Source: Nocardia coubleae NBRC 108252 (GTDB lineage: Bacteria > Actinomycetota > Actinomycetes > Mycobacteriales > Mycobacteriaceae). From it: 64,000 nt of DNA. Every line of letters starts with the position of its first letter. Position 1 is the stretch's first letter. The DNA lies in contig NZ_BDBD01000029.1 of the NCBI RefSeq assembly GCF_001612805.1, positions 1-64,000 of the forward strand, given 5' to 3'. The notes beneath the pieces were generated by a model. It ran no database searches. It was not told the origin of the DNA and saw nothing but the letters and a program-made list of their open reading frames with translations. This document shows positions 26,351-34,468 of the stretch, in pieces. Made by a program: the position numbers and the translations under genes.

Positions 26351-26449
26351 ACCCTGCTGGTCGAGGTCCGGCACACGGGCACCGTTCCGGCCCGACTCCG
26401 ACCGCCGGCCACCCTGCTCGTCGAGGTCCGGCACACGGGCATCGTTCCG
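26351..26449. repeat. Direct repeat, 39-bp units with 60-bp period
   Basis: Two near-identical 39-bp blocks begin at 26351 and 26411, exactly 60 bp apart, differing at only a couple of positions. On the minus strand each encodes GRN(D/G)ARVPDLD(E/Q)QG in the disordered tail of CvnA. The period keeps the reading frame, suggesting a recent duplication. Confidence 0.85.
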
Positions 26450-28572
26450 TCCTGGTTCGGGGTGACGGTCGTCGGGGCGACCGGCCCCCTCCCGGTCGGA
26501 CGCGTTGTGGCGGGCGCCGCGTCGGGGGGGTTCCGGCACGCGGTCGACTCCGCTCGCCGCCAGCTGTCCTCGGCTGTGCCGCGCATCGTCGGGCGAGCCG
26601 TTGACGTCGTCATGGCTACCCGTGGACTGTCGCCCCATTCGGGCACCGCCGGAATCCCCACGCCCGGAGGAGCTTTCGTCCACGATCAGGCTCGACGGCA
26701 GCAACAGCCGGGCGACGATGCCGCTCACCGGTGAGGTGTTGAGTTCCACGTCTATACCGAGACGGCCGGCGAGGCGGCCGACCACGTAGTGGCCGAGGTA
26801 GCGGGTGGAGGCGACGATGAAGTCCTGCTCGCCGCGTAGGCGGGCATTGGCCTCGGCGAGCACATGCCGACGCCGTGGTCGACCACCGCGAGCAAGTACC
26901 CGCCGGCCACCTTGCGCCCGTAGATCTCCACTTCGAGGTCGGGTGGGGAGAACGCCAGACCGTTCTCGATGAGCTCGGCCAGAGCGTGCGCGAGTTCGCT
27001 GACCACCGCACCGGTGATCGCGACCTCGTCGACGCGACGCAGCACCACCCGCCGGTAGTCGTCGACCTCCGAGAGCCCGGCGCGGATGACGTCGGTGAGC
27101 GCGATCGGTTCGGCCCACCGGCGCGGGCTCGCCTCGCCGACCAGGACGAGCAGGCTTTCGGCATTGCGACGCATGCGGGTGGCGAGGTGGTCGAGTTCGA
27201 ACAGGTTGGACAGGGTTTTCGGGTCGAGTTCCTCGCGTTCGAACTCGCTGATGAGGCCGAGCTGTCTGCGCACCAGATTCTGATTGCGCCGGGCCAGGTT
27301 CGCCATCGACTCGGTGGTGTTGCGTCGCACCAGCGCCTGTTCGGAGGCGAGGTCGAAGGCGGTGCTCTGCACGCGGTCCAAAGCGCCTGCGACAGCACCG
27401 ATCTCGACACTCGAGCCCGGTGGGGTGCGGACGGGCGCGGGTGGGTCGGGGCGGGCGTCGGCGGAGCCGCGCCATGCGGCGATCACTTCGGGCAATCGGG
27501 TGGAAGCCACGTCGTCGGCCTCGGCCGCGAGCTCGGCCAGGGGTCGCACGATGGCCCGGACACTCGCGAACACCAGCGCGACCTCGGCGGCGATCGCCAG
27601 CAATGCGGCAAGCGCGAAGGCGGCCAGCACGATGGCCGCGGTGCGGCGCAGGTCGGCGGCGCGGGCCCGCACATCGTCGCCGACTGCCTGCTGCACGGTG
27701 CGCTGTGCGTCGATCACCTCGGTCATCTGCGACCACCACACCGCCGGGTCGACCGGAACGGTCAACGGTCCGGCGGTGGACGCGATCGCGATGTTCTCCG
27801 ATTCCGCTGCCCGCATGGCACTTTCACCGCCCATGACGGCGGCGAGTCGGTCGCGCTGCGCCGGAGTCGCCTCGCGGTCGAACTGGGTGAGCGCGGCGGT
27901 GCGGGCCGCGCGGATGTCGAGGAATTGCACGTACTCCCCCGCCACGAACTCCCCCGCCGCGAACACACCGTTGAGGAAGCCACGTTCGCGGGCGGTGAAC
28001 TCCTTGGCGTCACCCAGGGCGTAGAGGGCTTGCATGCCGTGGCGCACGGCGGGGTCGCGGGCTTGATCTAGGCCGAGGGCGAGCCGGTTGAGCGCGTCGA
28101 TGCTGTCGGAATAGAACTGGAACGCGGCCTGTCGGGAAACGGTCCTTGTGTCGATCTGCGACCGGACGCCGGGCAGACCGCCGAGATGACCGAGCGCCGA
28201 GCGCACCTCCCCCGCGCCGGGTGGGTCGGTGGTCAGCGCGGCGCTCAGGATGCGCAGCGCCGCGTCGGTGGCGGGACGCTGGTCCCCGACCGCCTGCACC
28301 AGCCGCGCGTCACCGCCGAGCAAACCGTTGCTGAGCCCGCGTTCGCGCTGCACCTGGTGCACCAGATCCTGTGCGGCCAGGGCAACCGCGACCGCGTCCA
28401 CGGTTTCCCCGCTGCGCCGGAACGCGGTGATCTGGGTCGACATCGTCACTCCGAGCAGCACGAGCACGAGCACCAGCGACACCGCGAGAATCCGGGCGAG
28501 CTGCCCGGAAATGGTGCGCGGCCGGATCAGCCCGCCACCCGCGGCCCGCCGACGGGAATGTGAACGCACCAC

Positions 28573-29127
28573 CTGCTCCTCTGAAACACCACACGCGGTA
28601 TTTCGCGGCGGCCCACCGAAAGTCAGGTGTCAACTTGCACTGCCACGGGTGCACGGTCAATCCGGGACAGCGTAAGAACGGGATTCGTGCATTGATCTCA
28701 ACATGCCGGAAATGAACGGGGCTCTCTGTGTCGGAAAGCTCACCGCTCCCACCGTAATTCGGTGACGGATTCGTTCGATGTCCGACTTGTTTCGCACAGT
28801 TTCCGCTGTGACGCCACCCACATTTGCCGAGCCATAAAGCCGAGAAGACTTGCGGTGAACCGGATACGAACGATAACCGTCCACTGCGATAATTCGGGCA
28901 ATTCGCCGAAATTACCGCAACGCCGCCGCGGCCACATCCTTCTGCGCGAGCTTCGGACTCGCCCGGTGCCGGTAGTGGTCGACCGCGATCAGGACGGCAC
29001 CCCGCTGAACCGAGATCGAGGTGGCAGCGGTGTCCTCACCCGAGTCGACCCTCGCCAAGGCACCGAAACCCGCATGCGGCTGGAAGGAACCTTCGCCCTC
29101 CGGCCCGCTTCGAGTGGGGATCGACAC
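28573..29127. other. Intergenic region upstream of cvnA, no convincing gene
   Basis: This 555-bp gap holds short frames on both strands without family signatures. One of 71 codons (28912-29127, minus) starts at a GTG directly after the stop of the next gene, but its composition is not convincing. The stretch 28680-28920 is clearly richer in A+T than its surroundings and probably contains the promoter of cvnA. No repeat or operator was recognised. Confidence 0.5.
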
Positions 29128-30153
29128 TCATTCCCCGGCGAGAATACCGAGGACCTGATCGGAGTAGTAGAAGGGTTCGAGGCGTTCGCGCAGGAGTTGG
29201 GCGAGGACTCCGTTGCGCTTGGCCGCTTCGATGACGGCGGGCCCGTAGCGCAGGATTTCGGTGCTGATGTCGTCGGCGTTCAGACCGAGTTCGGGAAGCA
29301 TCGAGGACAGGGTGTGGTCGGCATAGCGGGTGTAGAACACCTCGACGCATTCGCGGACCAGCAGGCCGAAGTATTCCTTCTCCCTGGTGGTGACCGCGAT
29401 TTCGTAGCAGATCTGGACCAGTTCGTTGAGGTCCTTCTGGGTGAGGTATTCGCGCAGGCCCGCCACCGGTTCGTCGGCGTGCAGGTCCCAGAATTCCATC
29501 GCCGCCGAGTGCACGGGGGCGTCGCGCAGCATGTCGCGGATGGCGTTGTTGGTGCGCTTGAGAGCGAACAGCGCGCCCTTGCCCGCGAGATCACCGACGA
29601 AGGTGCTGTCGGCGGCGACCTTCTTGGCGCGGTTGGCCGCGGACTGGCCGAGCGACATCAGCGAGGACACACCCGGAATCTTCTCGGCGCGTTCCCGATT
29701 GGCCTGCATGAAGTCGCCGATCAGCTTGTCGACGAAACGCGACGCGACGGTCGCCACGAGCGGGCTCTCGGTGAGCCGGTCCAGAATGCGTTCCTGGGCC
29801 TGGTGCATGCCGAAGATCTTCTCCAGCAGCGCTTCCACCGGCTCGCGGTCGACGACATCGCCGAGGGTGTAGTCGGTGTTGGTGGCGATGTGGTCGTAGA
29901 TGGCGTCGGAGAACACCCCGACCGTGTCGGCGATGACCGGCGAACCGCCGATGCGGTCGAAGACCCGTGCCACCGTCTCCTCGCCGTCGGCCAGGGAGAC
30001 CACATCACCGAACCGGATGGTGTCGCCGACGGCGAGTACGGCCGCCACGTCGCGGGCGATCACCTCGGCGAACCGTTCGCCGGTCACCTCGCCGAGCAGG
30101 TAGTCGACCTGCGCGTCGAGCAGTCGTTCGGCGATCTGGCGCGCCTGCGTCAT
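29128..30153 (-). CDS. Conserved protein of unknown function, 341 aa
   Basis: Not recognised. A soluble, mostly alpha-helical protein by composition, with no signal peptide and no clear membrane segment. Notable stretches are EKIFGMHQAQERILDRLTES, NRERAEKIPGVSSLMSLGQS and KEYFGLLVRECVEVFYTRYA. ATG 30153 (MTQARQIAERLLDAQ) is chosen because a GGGTGG ribosome-binding site precedes it; the longer frame upstream lacks one. It lies 47 bp after the next gene on the same strand, so they may be co-transcribed. Confidence 0.75.
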   Translation of the reverse strand: MTQARQIAERLLDAQVDYLLGEVTGERFAEVIARDVAAVLAVGDTIRFGDVVSLADGEETVARVFDRIGGSPVIADTVGVFSDAIYDHIATNTDYTLGDVVDREPVEALLEKIFGMHQAQERILDRLTESPLVATVASRFVDKLIGDFMQANRERAEKIPGVSSLMSLGQSAANRAKKVAADSTFVGDLAGKGALFALKRTNNAIRDMLRDAPVHSAAMEFWDLHADEPVAGLREYLTQKDLNELVQICYEIAVTTREKEYFGLLVRECVEVFYTRYADHTLSSMLPELGLNADDISTEILRYGPAVIEAAKRNGVLAQLLRERLEPFYYSDQVLGILAGE

Positions 30154-30200
30154 GTATGTCCACCCAATCACGGTTGTCGCTCGGTTGGGAGGACGCGAGG

Positions 30201-30698
30201 TTAGGCGCCGGAATCGTTGTCCCGCATCGCCTTCCGGATCTGATCCAGACGCTCGCGCGCGGCCTTGCCCCGCGCCTCCCATTGTTCGTCGGCGCTGCGG
30301 CCCGCCGGGGTCTGCCGGTCGAGTTCACCCATGCCCTGGGCGGTGCCGAAACGCTGCTCGACCTTATCGCGAACCGCGTCGAATGTCGGCACTCCAGAAG
30401 TGGAATATCCGCCGGTCACAGCGTTCGCGGCGGGTCCGGAACCCCCGAACGGTACCGGCGGTACCGCATGACCATCTCCGACCTGCTCGGATGCCACAGG
30501 CTCCGCGTCGACGATCTCGGCCTCGGTGTCGAGCATCACAGGCGGGCCGACCTCGGCATGACCGGCCTCCACCTGAGCCAGCGCGGCGGCGACGGCGCCG
30601 AGCCCCGGTCTGCCCGACACCGCCGCGCGCAGCAGCGATACCAGCTCGGCGTCGGGCAGCGCGGCCAGCCGGCCGAGGATCTCGCTCGTTTCGCTCAT
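30201..30698 (-). CDS. Hypothetical protein, 165 aa
   Basis: Not recognised. The N-terminus (MSETSEILGRLAALPDAELV) and C-terminus (ARERLDQIRKAMRDNDSGA) look helical and are joined by a Gly/Pro/Val-rich, probably disordered middle. The codon use is typical of the window. It may form a two-gene unit with the 341-aa protein downstream. Confidence 0.65.
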   Translation of the reverse strand: MSETSEILGRLAALPDAELVSLLRAAVSGRPGLGAVAAALAQVEAGHAEVGPPVMLDTEAEIVDAEPVASEQVGDGHAVPPVPFGGSGPAANAVTGGYSTSGVPTFDAVRDKVEQRFGTAQGMGELDRQTPAGRSADEQWEARGKAARERLDQIRKAMRDNDSGA

Positions 30699-30721
30699 AC
30701 CGCCAGGCTACGCAGCCGAGC

Positions 30722-31489
30722 TCACCTGTCGAGGAACTCACTCCACTGCGCGATGAGCTGTGGCCAGCGCGGTCCGAGCGTGTCGATGACATCGTTGTGG
30801 CCCGCACCGGGAACCACGATCAACTGCTTGGGCTCGTTCGCGGCCGCATACAGGCGTTCGGCGTGGCGCAGCGGCAGTAGTTCGTCGTGTTCGCCGTGCA
30901 TCATCAGCACCGGCACCCGCAGCGCGGAAATGCGGCGCAGGTTCGGGTAGGCGTCGGGAACCAGCGGTGCGGGCAGGAACGGATAGACCGAGCGGGCGGC
31001 GTCACGCATACCGCTGAAGGTCGACATCAGGACCATGCCCGCGGGCGGGTGCTCGCCCGCCAGCTCGAGCAACACCCCACCACCGAGCGATTTGCCCAGG
31101 TAGACGACCCGTGCGGGGTCGACCTCCGGCTGCTCGAGCAGGGCGGTGCGCGCCGCACGCGCGTCCAGGTAGGTGCCGTGCTCGCCGGGGGCGCCGCTGC
31201 TGTGCCCGAAACCTCGGTAATCGAAGGCGAGCACGTCGAAACCGGCGGCGACCAGCAGCGCGATGATCGACACCCGGTCACCGATGGTCCCGGCGTTGCC
31301 GTGGGCGTAGAGGATGTGGGCGCGCGGGCGTTCGGCACGCACGAACCAGCCGTGCAGATCGATGCCGTCGGCGGTGCGCATGTGCAGATCGCGGTAGTCC
31401 AGGCCGAGCGCGGCCGGGGTCTGCGCGAGGTGCCGCTCGGGGTGATAGACCAGTGCGTTGAGCACCCTGGTCGCCGGATGCCGCATCAC
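30722..31489 (-). CDS. Alpha/beta hydrolase (BEM46/ABHD-like)
   Basis: A 255-aa cytosolic hydrolase. The oxyanion motif is LYAHGNAGTIGDR, the nucleophile is in VVYLGKSLGGGVLLELA, and the acid and base are in MMHGEHDELLP and VPGAGHNDVID. The group includes esterases and thioesterases of unknown physiological substrate. Its start overlaps the stop of the TerD-like gene by 4 bp, so the two are co-translated. Confidence 0.9.
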   Translation of the reverse strand: MMRHPATRVLNALVYHPERHLAQTPAALGLDYRDLHMRTADGIDLHGWFVRAERPRAHILYAHGNAGTIGDRVSIIALLVAAGFDVLAFDYRGFGHSSGAPGEHGTYLDARAARTALLEQPEVDPARVVYLGKSLGGGVLLELAGEHPPAGMVLMSTFSGMRDAARSVYPFLPAPLVPDAYPNLRRISALRVPVLMMHGEHDELLPLRHAERLYAAANEPKQLIVVPGAGHNDVIDTLGPRWPQLIAQWSEFLDR

Positions 31490-32934
31490 TTACCGCGTCC
31501 CGCTTGAAAACCGAAGTCCCAGTTGTAGAGTCGCGCGATCTCCATCACGCCGCCACCCGGCTGCCCGGCGGGCGGCCGGACGAAGACACCTTCGCGGCGC
31601 ACCACGAGTTCACCGTTGACGTTCTCGAGCACCGCGAGCACGGCGTCGCGGGAGTTGTCGGTGCACCCGTCGAGTGTCATCTCGATCGGCGCCGAATTCA
31701 CCGGGTGCAGGGTGACGGTGGCGTGGACGTTGCGGAAATCGCTTGCCCCGTCGTAGATCGAGGCGAACACGAGGATGCGGCGGAAGAACCGGGTGTAGTC
31801 GAGATTGATCGACAGGTTCTCGCCGGTGATGCTCGCGCCGGTGCGGTCGTCCTGGTCGAGGTGGATGAACGGCGGTTCGTAGAGCGCGCCGAAACGCCGA
31901 TCCAGCGCCCGCACGGACCCGATCGCGCCGTTGACCAATTCGAAGAAGCAGCACAGGTCGAGATCGATGTTCTTGCCGCGCAGTTTGCCGAAGATGCGGC
32001 CGGTGGCGGCCATCGAGGTCCAATTGAGATTCACCCGCATCACACCGCCGGTGGCGCCGTGCTTGGTGAGCGAGACGCTCGGGGATTCCTTGGTGAGGGA
32101 GACTTTCGCGAGGTTCACCGGCGGGCCGGATGGTGTTGCGGGAGCGGGGAATTGAGCGGCCGGATGCGGCGCGGCGAACGGCTGGCCCGGATGCGGTTGA
32201 CCGGATGGCGCGGAGAACGGCTGGCCATGCGGAACCGGATTCTGCTGACCGGGCGGCGTGGCGAATGGTTGAACCGGCGGCGGAACAGCGGGCTGCGCCG
32301 GCGGGACAGGTCGAGATGGGCTCTGTGGGGGAATGTATGGCTGGGTCGGCACCACCGCTGACTGCGGATGGGGTGCGGGGCTCGGGGGCGGAGTGAAGGG
32401 CTGGTCGACCGGGGCATCGTCGACGGTGATTCCGAAATCCGTTGCGAGCCCGGCCAGTCCGGTGTCGTACCCCTGGCCCACCGCACGGAACTTCCACGCA
32501 CCCTGGCGGCGGTACAACTCGCCGAGGACGAACGCGGTCTCGGTGGTGGCGCCGGTGCTGTCGAATCGGGCGACCTCCCCACCGGTCGCCGCGTCGAGCA
32601 CCCGGATGCAGAGGTCGCGGAACTGGCCGAAGGTGCCGCCGTCGGCGGAGGCGGCCAGCACGATCTTCTCGATCTGCGGTTCCACCTGCGCCAACCGCAC
32701 CGACAGAGTGTCGACAACCGTCGGGCCCTGGCGTTTCCCGGCGTGGCGCACCGCCCCGGAGGGGTGCACCGCCTGGTTGTAGAACACGAAATCGTCGTCG
32801 GAGCGCACCTTCGTCCCGGCGAGCAGCAGGGCGGACGCGTCCGCGTCGGGCACCCCCGGCCCCGCCTGCCAACTCACTTCGACCCGGACCTCGGCGGCGG
32901 GCACCACGACATTGGCGCCTTTCATCATCGACAC
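31486..32934 (-). CDS. Two-domain TerD-family stress protein
   Basis: A 482-aa protein. The N-terminal TerD domain (about residues 1-175: GPGVPDADASALLLAGTKVR, DFVFYNQAVHPSGAVRH) has the usual calcium-binding acidic pattern. A low-complexity Pro/Gln/Phe linker with repeated QPF units spans about 176-280. A second TerD-like domain follows (GKNIDLDLCCFFELVNGAIG, then IHLDQDDRTGASITGENL). TerD proteins are linked to tellurite, phage and oxidative-stress resistance. No other ter genes lie nearby, so a specific resistance role is not supported. Confidence 0.9.
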   Translation of the reverse strand: MSMMKGANVVVPAAEVRVEVSWQAGPGVPDADASALLLAGTKVRSDDDFVFYNQAVHPSGAVRHAGKRQGPTVVDTLSVRLAQVEPQIEKIVLAASADGGTFGQFRDLCIRVLDAATGGEVARFDSTGATTETAFVLGELYRRQGAWKFRAVGQGYDTGLAGLATDFGITVDDAPVDQPFTPPPSPAPHPQSAVVPTQPYIPPQSPSRPVPPAQPAVPPPVQPFATPPGQQNPVPHGQPFSAPSGQPHPGQPFAAPHPAAQFPAPATPSGPPVNLAKVSLTKESPSVSLTKHGATGGVMRVNLNWTSMAATGRIFGKLRGKNIDLDLCCFFELVNGAIGSVRALDRRFGALYEPPFIHLDQDDRTGASITGENLSINLDYTRFFRRILVFASIYDGASDFRNVHATVTLHPVNSAPIEMTLDGCTDNSRDAVLAVLENVNGELVVRREGVFVRPPAGQPGGGVMEIARLYNWDFGFQAGRGK

Positions 32935-32979
32935 GCTGCCAACCTATCCCGCCCCGCCACCGGCCCACCACCGATCCGG

Positions 32980-33846
32980 CTACGGCTTGGCGAACTCGGT
33001 GATGAGCACCGGGTACTGCTCGGCCCCGTGACCGGCGGCGATCGCCCTTTCGGCCATCGCCTTCAACAGTTTCGGCAGCTCCGCGTTCACCCCGAGCGCT
33101 TCGCACTCCTCGACGAGGTGTGTCATCGACGCGGCATCGGTCGACAGGGCCGCGACCTCGGCGGGATAGGCGCCGTTGTCGACCTGTTCGGCGTATCCGG
33201 GCAGCCAGGTTGCCACGCCGGTGGCGATCTGCGCGGCGAACGGCGCGAAGGTGCGTGCGTCGACACCGGCGGTCCGCAGCATCGCGGTGCCCTGCAACCA
33301 GGCGTTGAGCACGCTCCACATCATGGCCAGCCCGGCGCCGTCGTAGAGGGCGGCCAGACCGTGATCGGCGCCGAGATGGGTGACGGTGCCCAGTGCCGCG
33401 AGTACCGGCGCGGCCGCATCGAAGTCGGCCTGCGCGCCGCTGTGCAGGAGGACGGCGTCGGCGGTCCCGATCACCGTCGGAACGGCCATGATCGCGCCGT
33501 CGAGATACCGGGCGCCACGCTGCTCGGCCCAGCGGGCCGCCGCCCTGGCCTGGGCGGAGTCGCCGGAGGTGAGGTTGACGACGATGGTTCCGGCCAGGTC
33601 GGCCTGCTCGAGCACCGCGTAGACGGCCGGGTAGTCGGTCAGGCAGACCACGATCAGCCGTCCGGCGTGCACGGCATCGGCGACGGTGTCGGCGTGCCGG
33701 GCGCCGCCTGCGACCAGCTCGTCGGCGGCGGAAGGGGTGCGGTTCCAGACGGTGGTCGGGTGCCCGGCGGAGAGGAAGGCACGGGCGAGTGCCCGGCCCA
33801 TCCGGCCCAGGCCGAGAACGGCGACAGGAGTGGTTGTTTCGGTCAT
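32980..33846 (-). CDS. Imine-reductase-like NAD(P)-dependent oxidoreductase
   Basis: A 288-aa beta-hydroxyacid-dehydrogenase-fold enzyme. The N-terminal Rossmann motif is VAVLGLGRMGRALARAFLSA with WNRTP, suggesting NADPH preference. LTSGDSAQARAAARWAEQRG and RYLDGAIMAVPTVIG are typical of imine reductases, as is LGADHGLAALYDGAGLAMMW. ATG 33846 was chosen; the longer frame crosses the promoter. It is divergent from a MerR gene that probably controls it. Substrate unknown; a cyclic imine or a beta-hydroxyacid is possible. Confidence 0.86.
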   Translation of the reverse strand: MTETTTPVAVLGLGRMGRALARAFLSAGHPTTVWNRTPSAADELVAGGARHADTVADAVHAGRLIVVCLTDYPAVYAVLEQADLAGTIVVNLTSGDSAQARAAARWAEQRGARYLDGAIMAVPTVIGTADAVLLHSGAQADFDAAAPVLAALGTVTHLGADHGLAALYDGAGLAMMWSVLNAWLQGTAMLRTAGVDARTFAPFAAQIATGVATWLPGYAEQVDNGAYPAEVAALSTDAASMTHLVEECEALGVNAELPKLLKAMAERAIAAGHGAEQYPVLITEFAKP

Positions 33847-33862
33847 GGCACCATCGTCAACG

Positions 33863-33884
33863 TTGATACCGGTGTGAAGGTCAA
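33863..33884 (-). promoter_or_regulatory. Possible MerR operator
   Basis: On the minus strand TTGACC is followed by CTTCACACCGGTATCAA-like sequence, making an imperfect dyad with TTGA/TCAA ends, between the IRED-like gene and its divergent MerR gene. The TTGACC can serve as a -35; the -10 is poor. Confidence 0.4.
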
Positions 33885-33895
33885 GTGAGGATGTC

Positions 33896-34297
33896 GTGCG
33901 GATCGGCGAATTGAGCAGACGAACCGGCGTGCACACGCACCAGCTGCGCTACTACGAGGCCCAGGGGCTGCTCGAGGCGAACCGCCGCTCGAACAGTTAT
34001 CGCGATTACGACGAGAGCGCAGTCCTGCGGGTGACCCAGATCAGGCACCTGCTCGCCGCGGGCCTCTCCTCGGCCGACATCGCCTACCTCCTGCCGTGCG
34101 CCCACGGCGAGGTACCGGACCTGCCGGGCTGCCCGGAATTGATCGGGGCGATGCGGTCACGACTCACGCGCATCGAGGAACAGATGGCCGCACTCGCCCG
34201 CTCCCGCGACGCCCTCACCACCTATATCGGCGCAGCGGAAGAGATGGGCGGTGAACACTACCCGCCCTTGACGGGAACCGAGGCGCTGCGATCCTGA
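33896..34297 (+). CDS. MerR family regulator
   Basis: A 133-aa regulator. The HTH is MRIGELSRRTGVHTHQLRYY followed by NSYRDYDESAVLRVTQIRHL, then a helix for dimerisation. One cysteine pair, in LLPCAHGEVPDLPGCPEL, recalls metal- or redox-sensing MerR loops but is further from the coiled coil than usual. The start is GTG 33896. Divergent from the IRED-like gene. Confidence 0.92.
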   Translation: MRIGELSRRTGVHTHQLRYYEAQGLLEANRRSNSYRDYDESAVLRVTQIRHLLAAGLSSADIAYLLPCAHGEVPDLPGCPELIGAMRSRLTRIEEQMAALARSRDALTTYIGAAEEMGGEHYPPLTGTEALRS

Positions 34298-34423
34298 ACC
34301 ACTCGGGTCCGGCTGATGCGACGGCCAGCAGTCGCGCCGTGCGACCGTCGCCGCGCGCACAGCCCCGCCCAGGGCCGGGCCAACGCGACGATCCGTCAGC
34401 GGGTTGACGCTGCCCGAAGCCGA

Positions 34424-34454
34424 CTGAGGCCGCCCGGATACCGGACGGCCTCAG
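34424..34454 (-). terminator. Terminator of pheST
   Basis: A 14-bp stem, CTGAGGCCGCCCGG against CCGGACGGCCTCAG, with one mismatch and loop ATA. It begins 15 bp after the pheT stop. No U-run. Confidence 0.8.
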
Positions 34455-34468
34455 CTTCAGCTGGAATC

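Larger units (their letters stand above)
25835..28572 (-). pseudogene. cvnA: cvnA sensor kinase, frameshifted in the ATPase domain
   Basis: Conservon histidine-kinase-like gene read in two frames. Frame one (28572 to about 26863) encodes a TM helix, a nitrate/nitrite-sensing (NIT) domain with QRERGLSNGLLGGDARL, a second TM helix, a HAMP-like linker and most of a HATPase. After VVDHGVGM, near 26863, it runs into an unrelated tail and stops at 26752. The expected continuation LAEANARLRGEQDFIVASTR is in another frame and runs to 25835 with a long proline-rich tail. The residues between GM and LAEAN also look shortened, so a small deletion of about 10-11 bp fits better than a one-base error. The N box and NIT domain are intact. 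Assembly error cannot be excluded. Confidence 0.85.

Noticed and set aside
26295..26450. CRISPR-like repeat array
   Set aside because: The repeats are coding, in-frame and only two or six units; no spacer-repeat alternation and no cas genes.
26752..26900. Programmed ribosomal frameshift in cvnA
   Set aside because: There is no slippery heptamer or downstream pseudoknot, and residues seem to be missing at the junction, which points to a deletion.
28912..29127. 71-codon frame directly after the stop of the 341-aa gene
   Set aside because: GTG start next to a stop is attractive, but there is no ribosome-binding site support, family signature or typical residue composition.
31486..32934. Tellurite-resistance operon
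   Set aside because: Only a single TerD-like gene beside a hydrolase; terB, terC, terE or terZ partners are absent.
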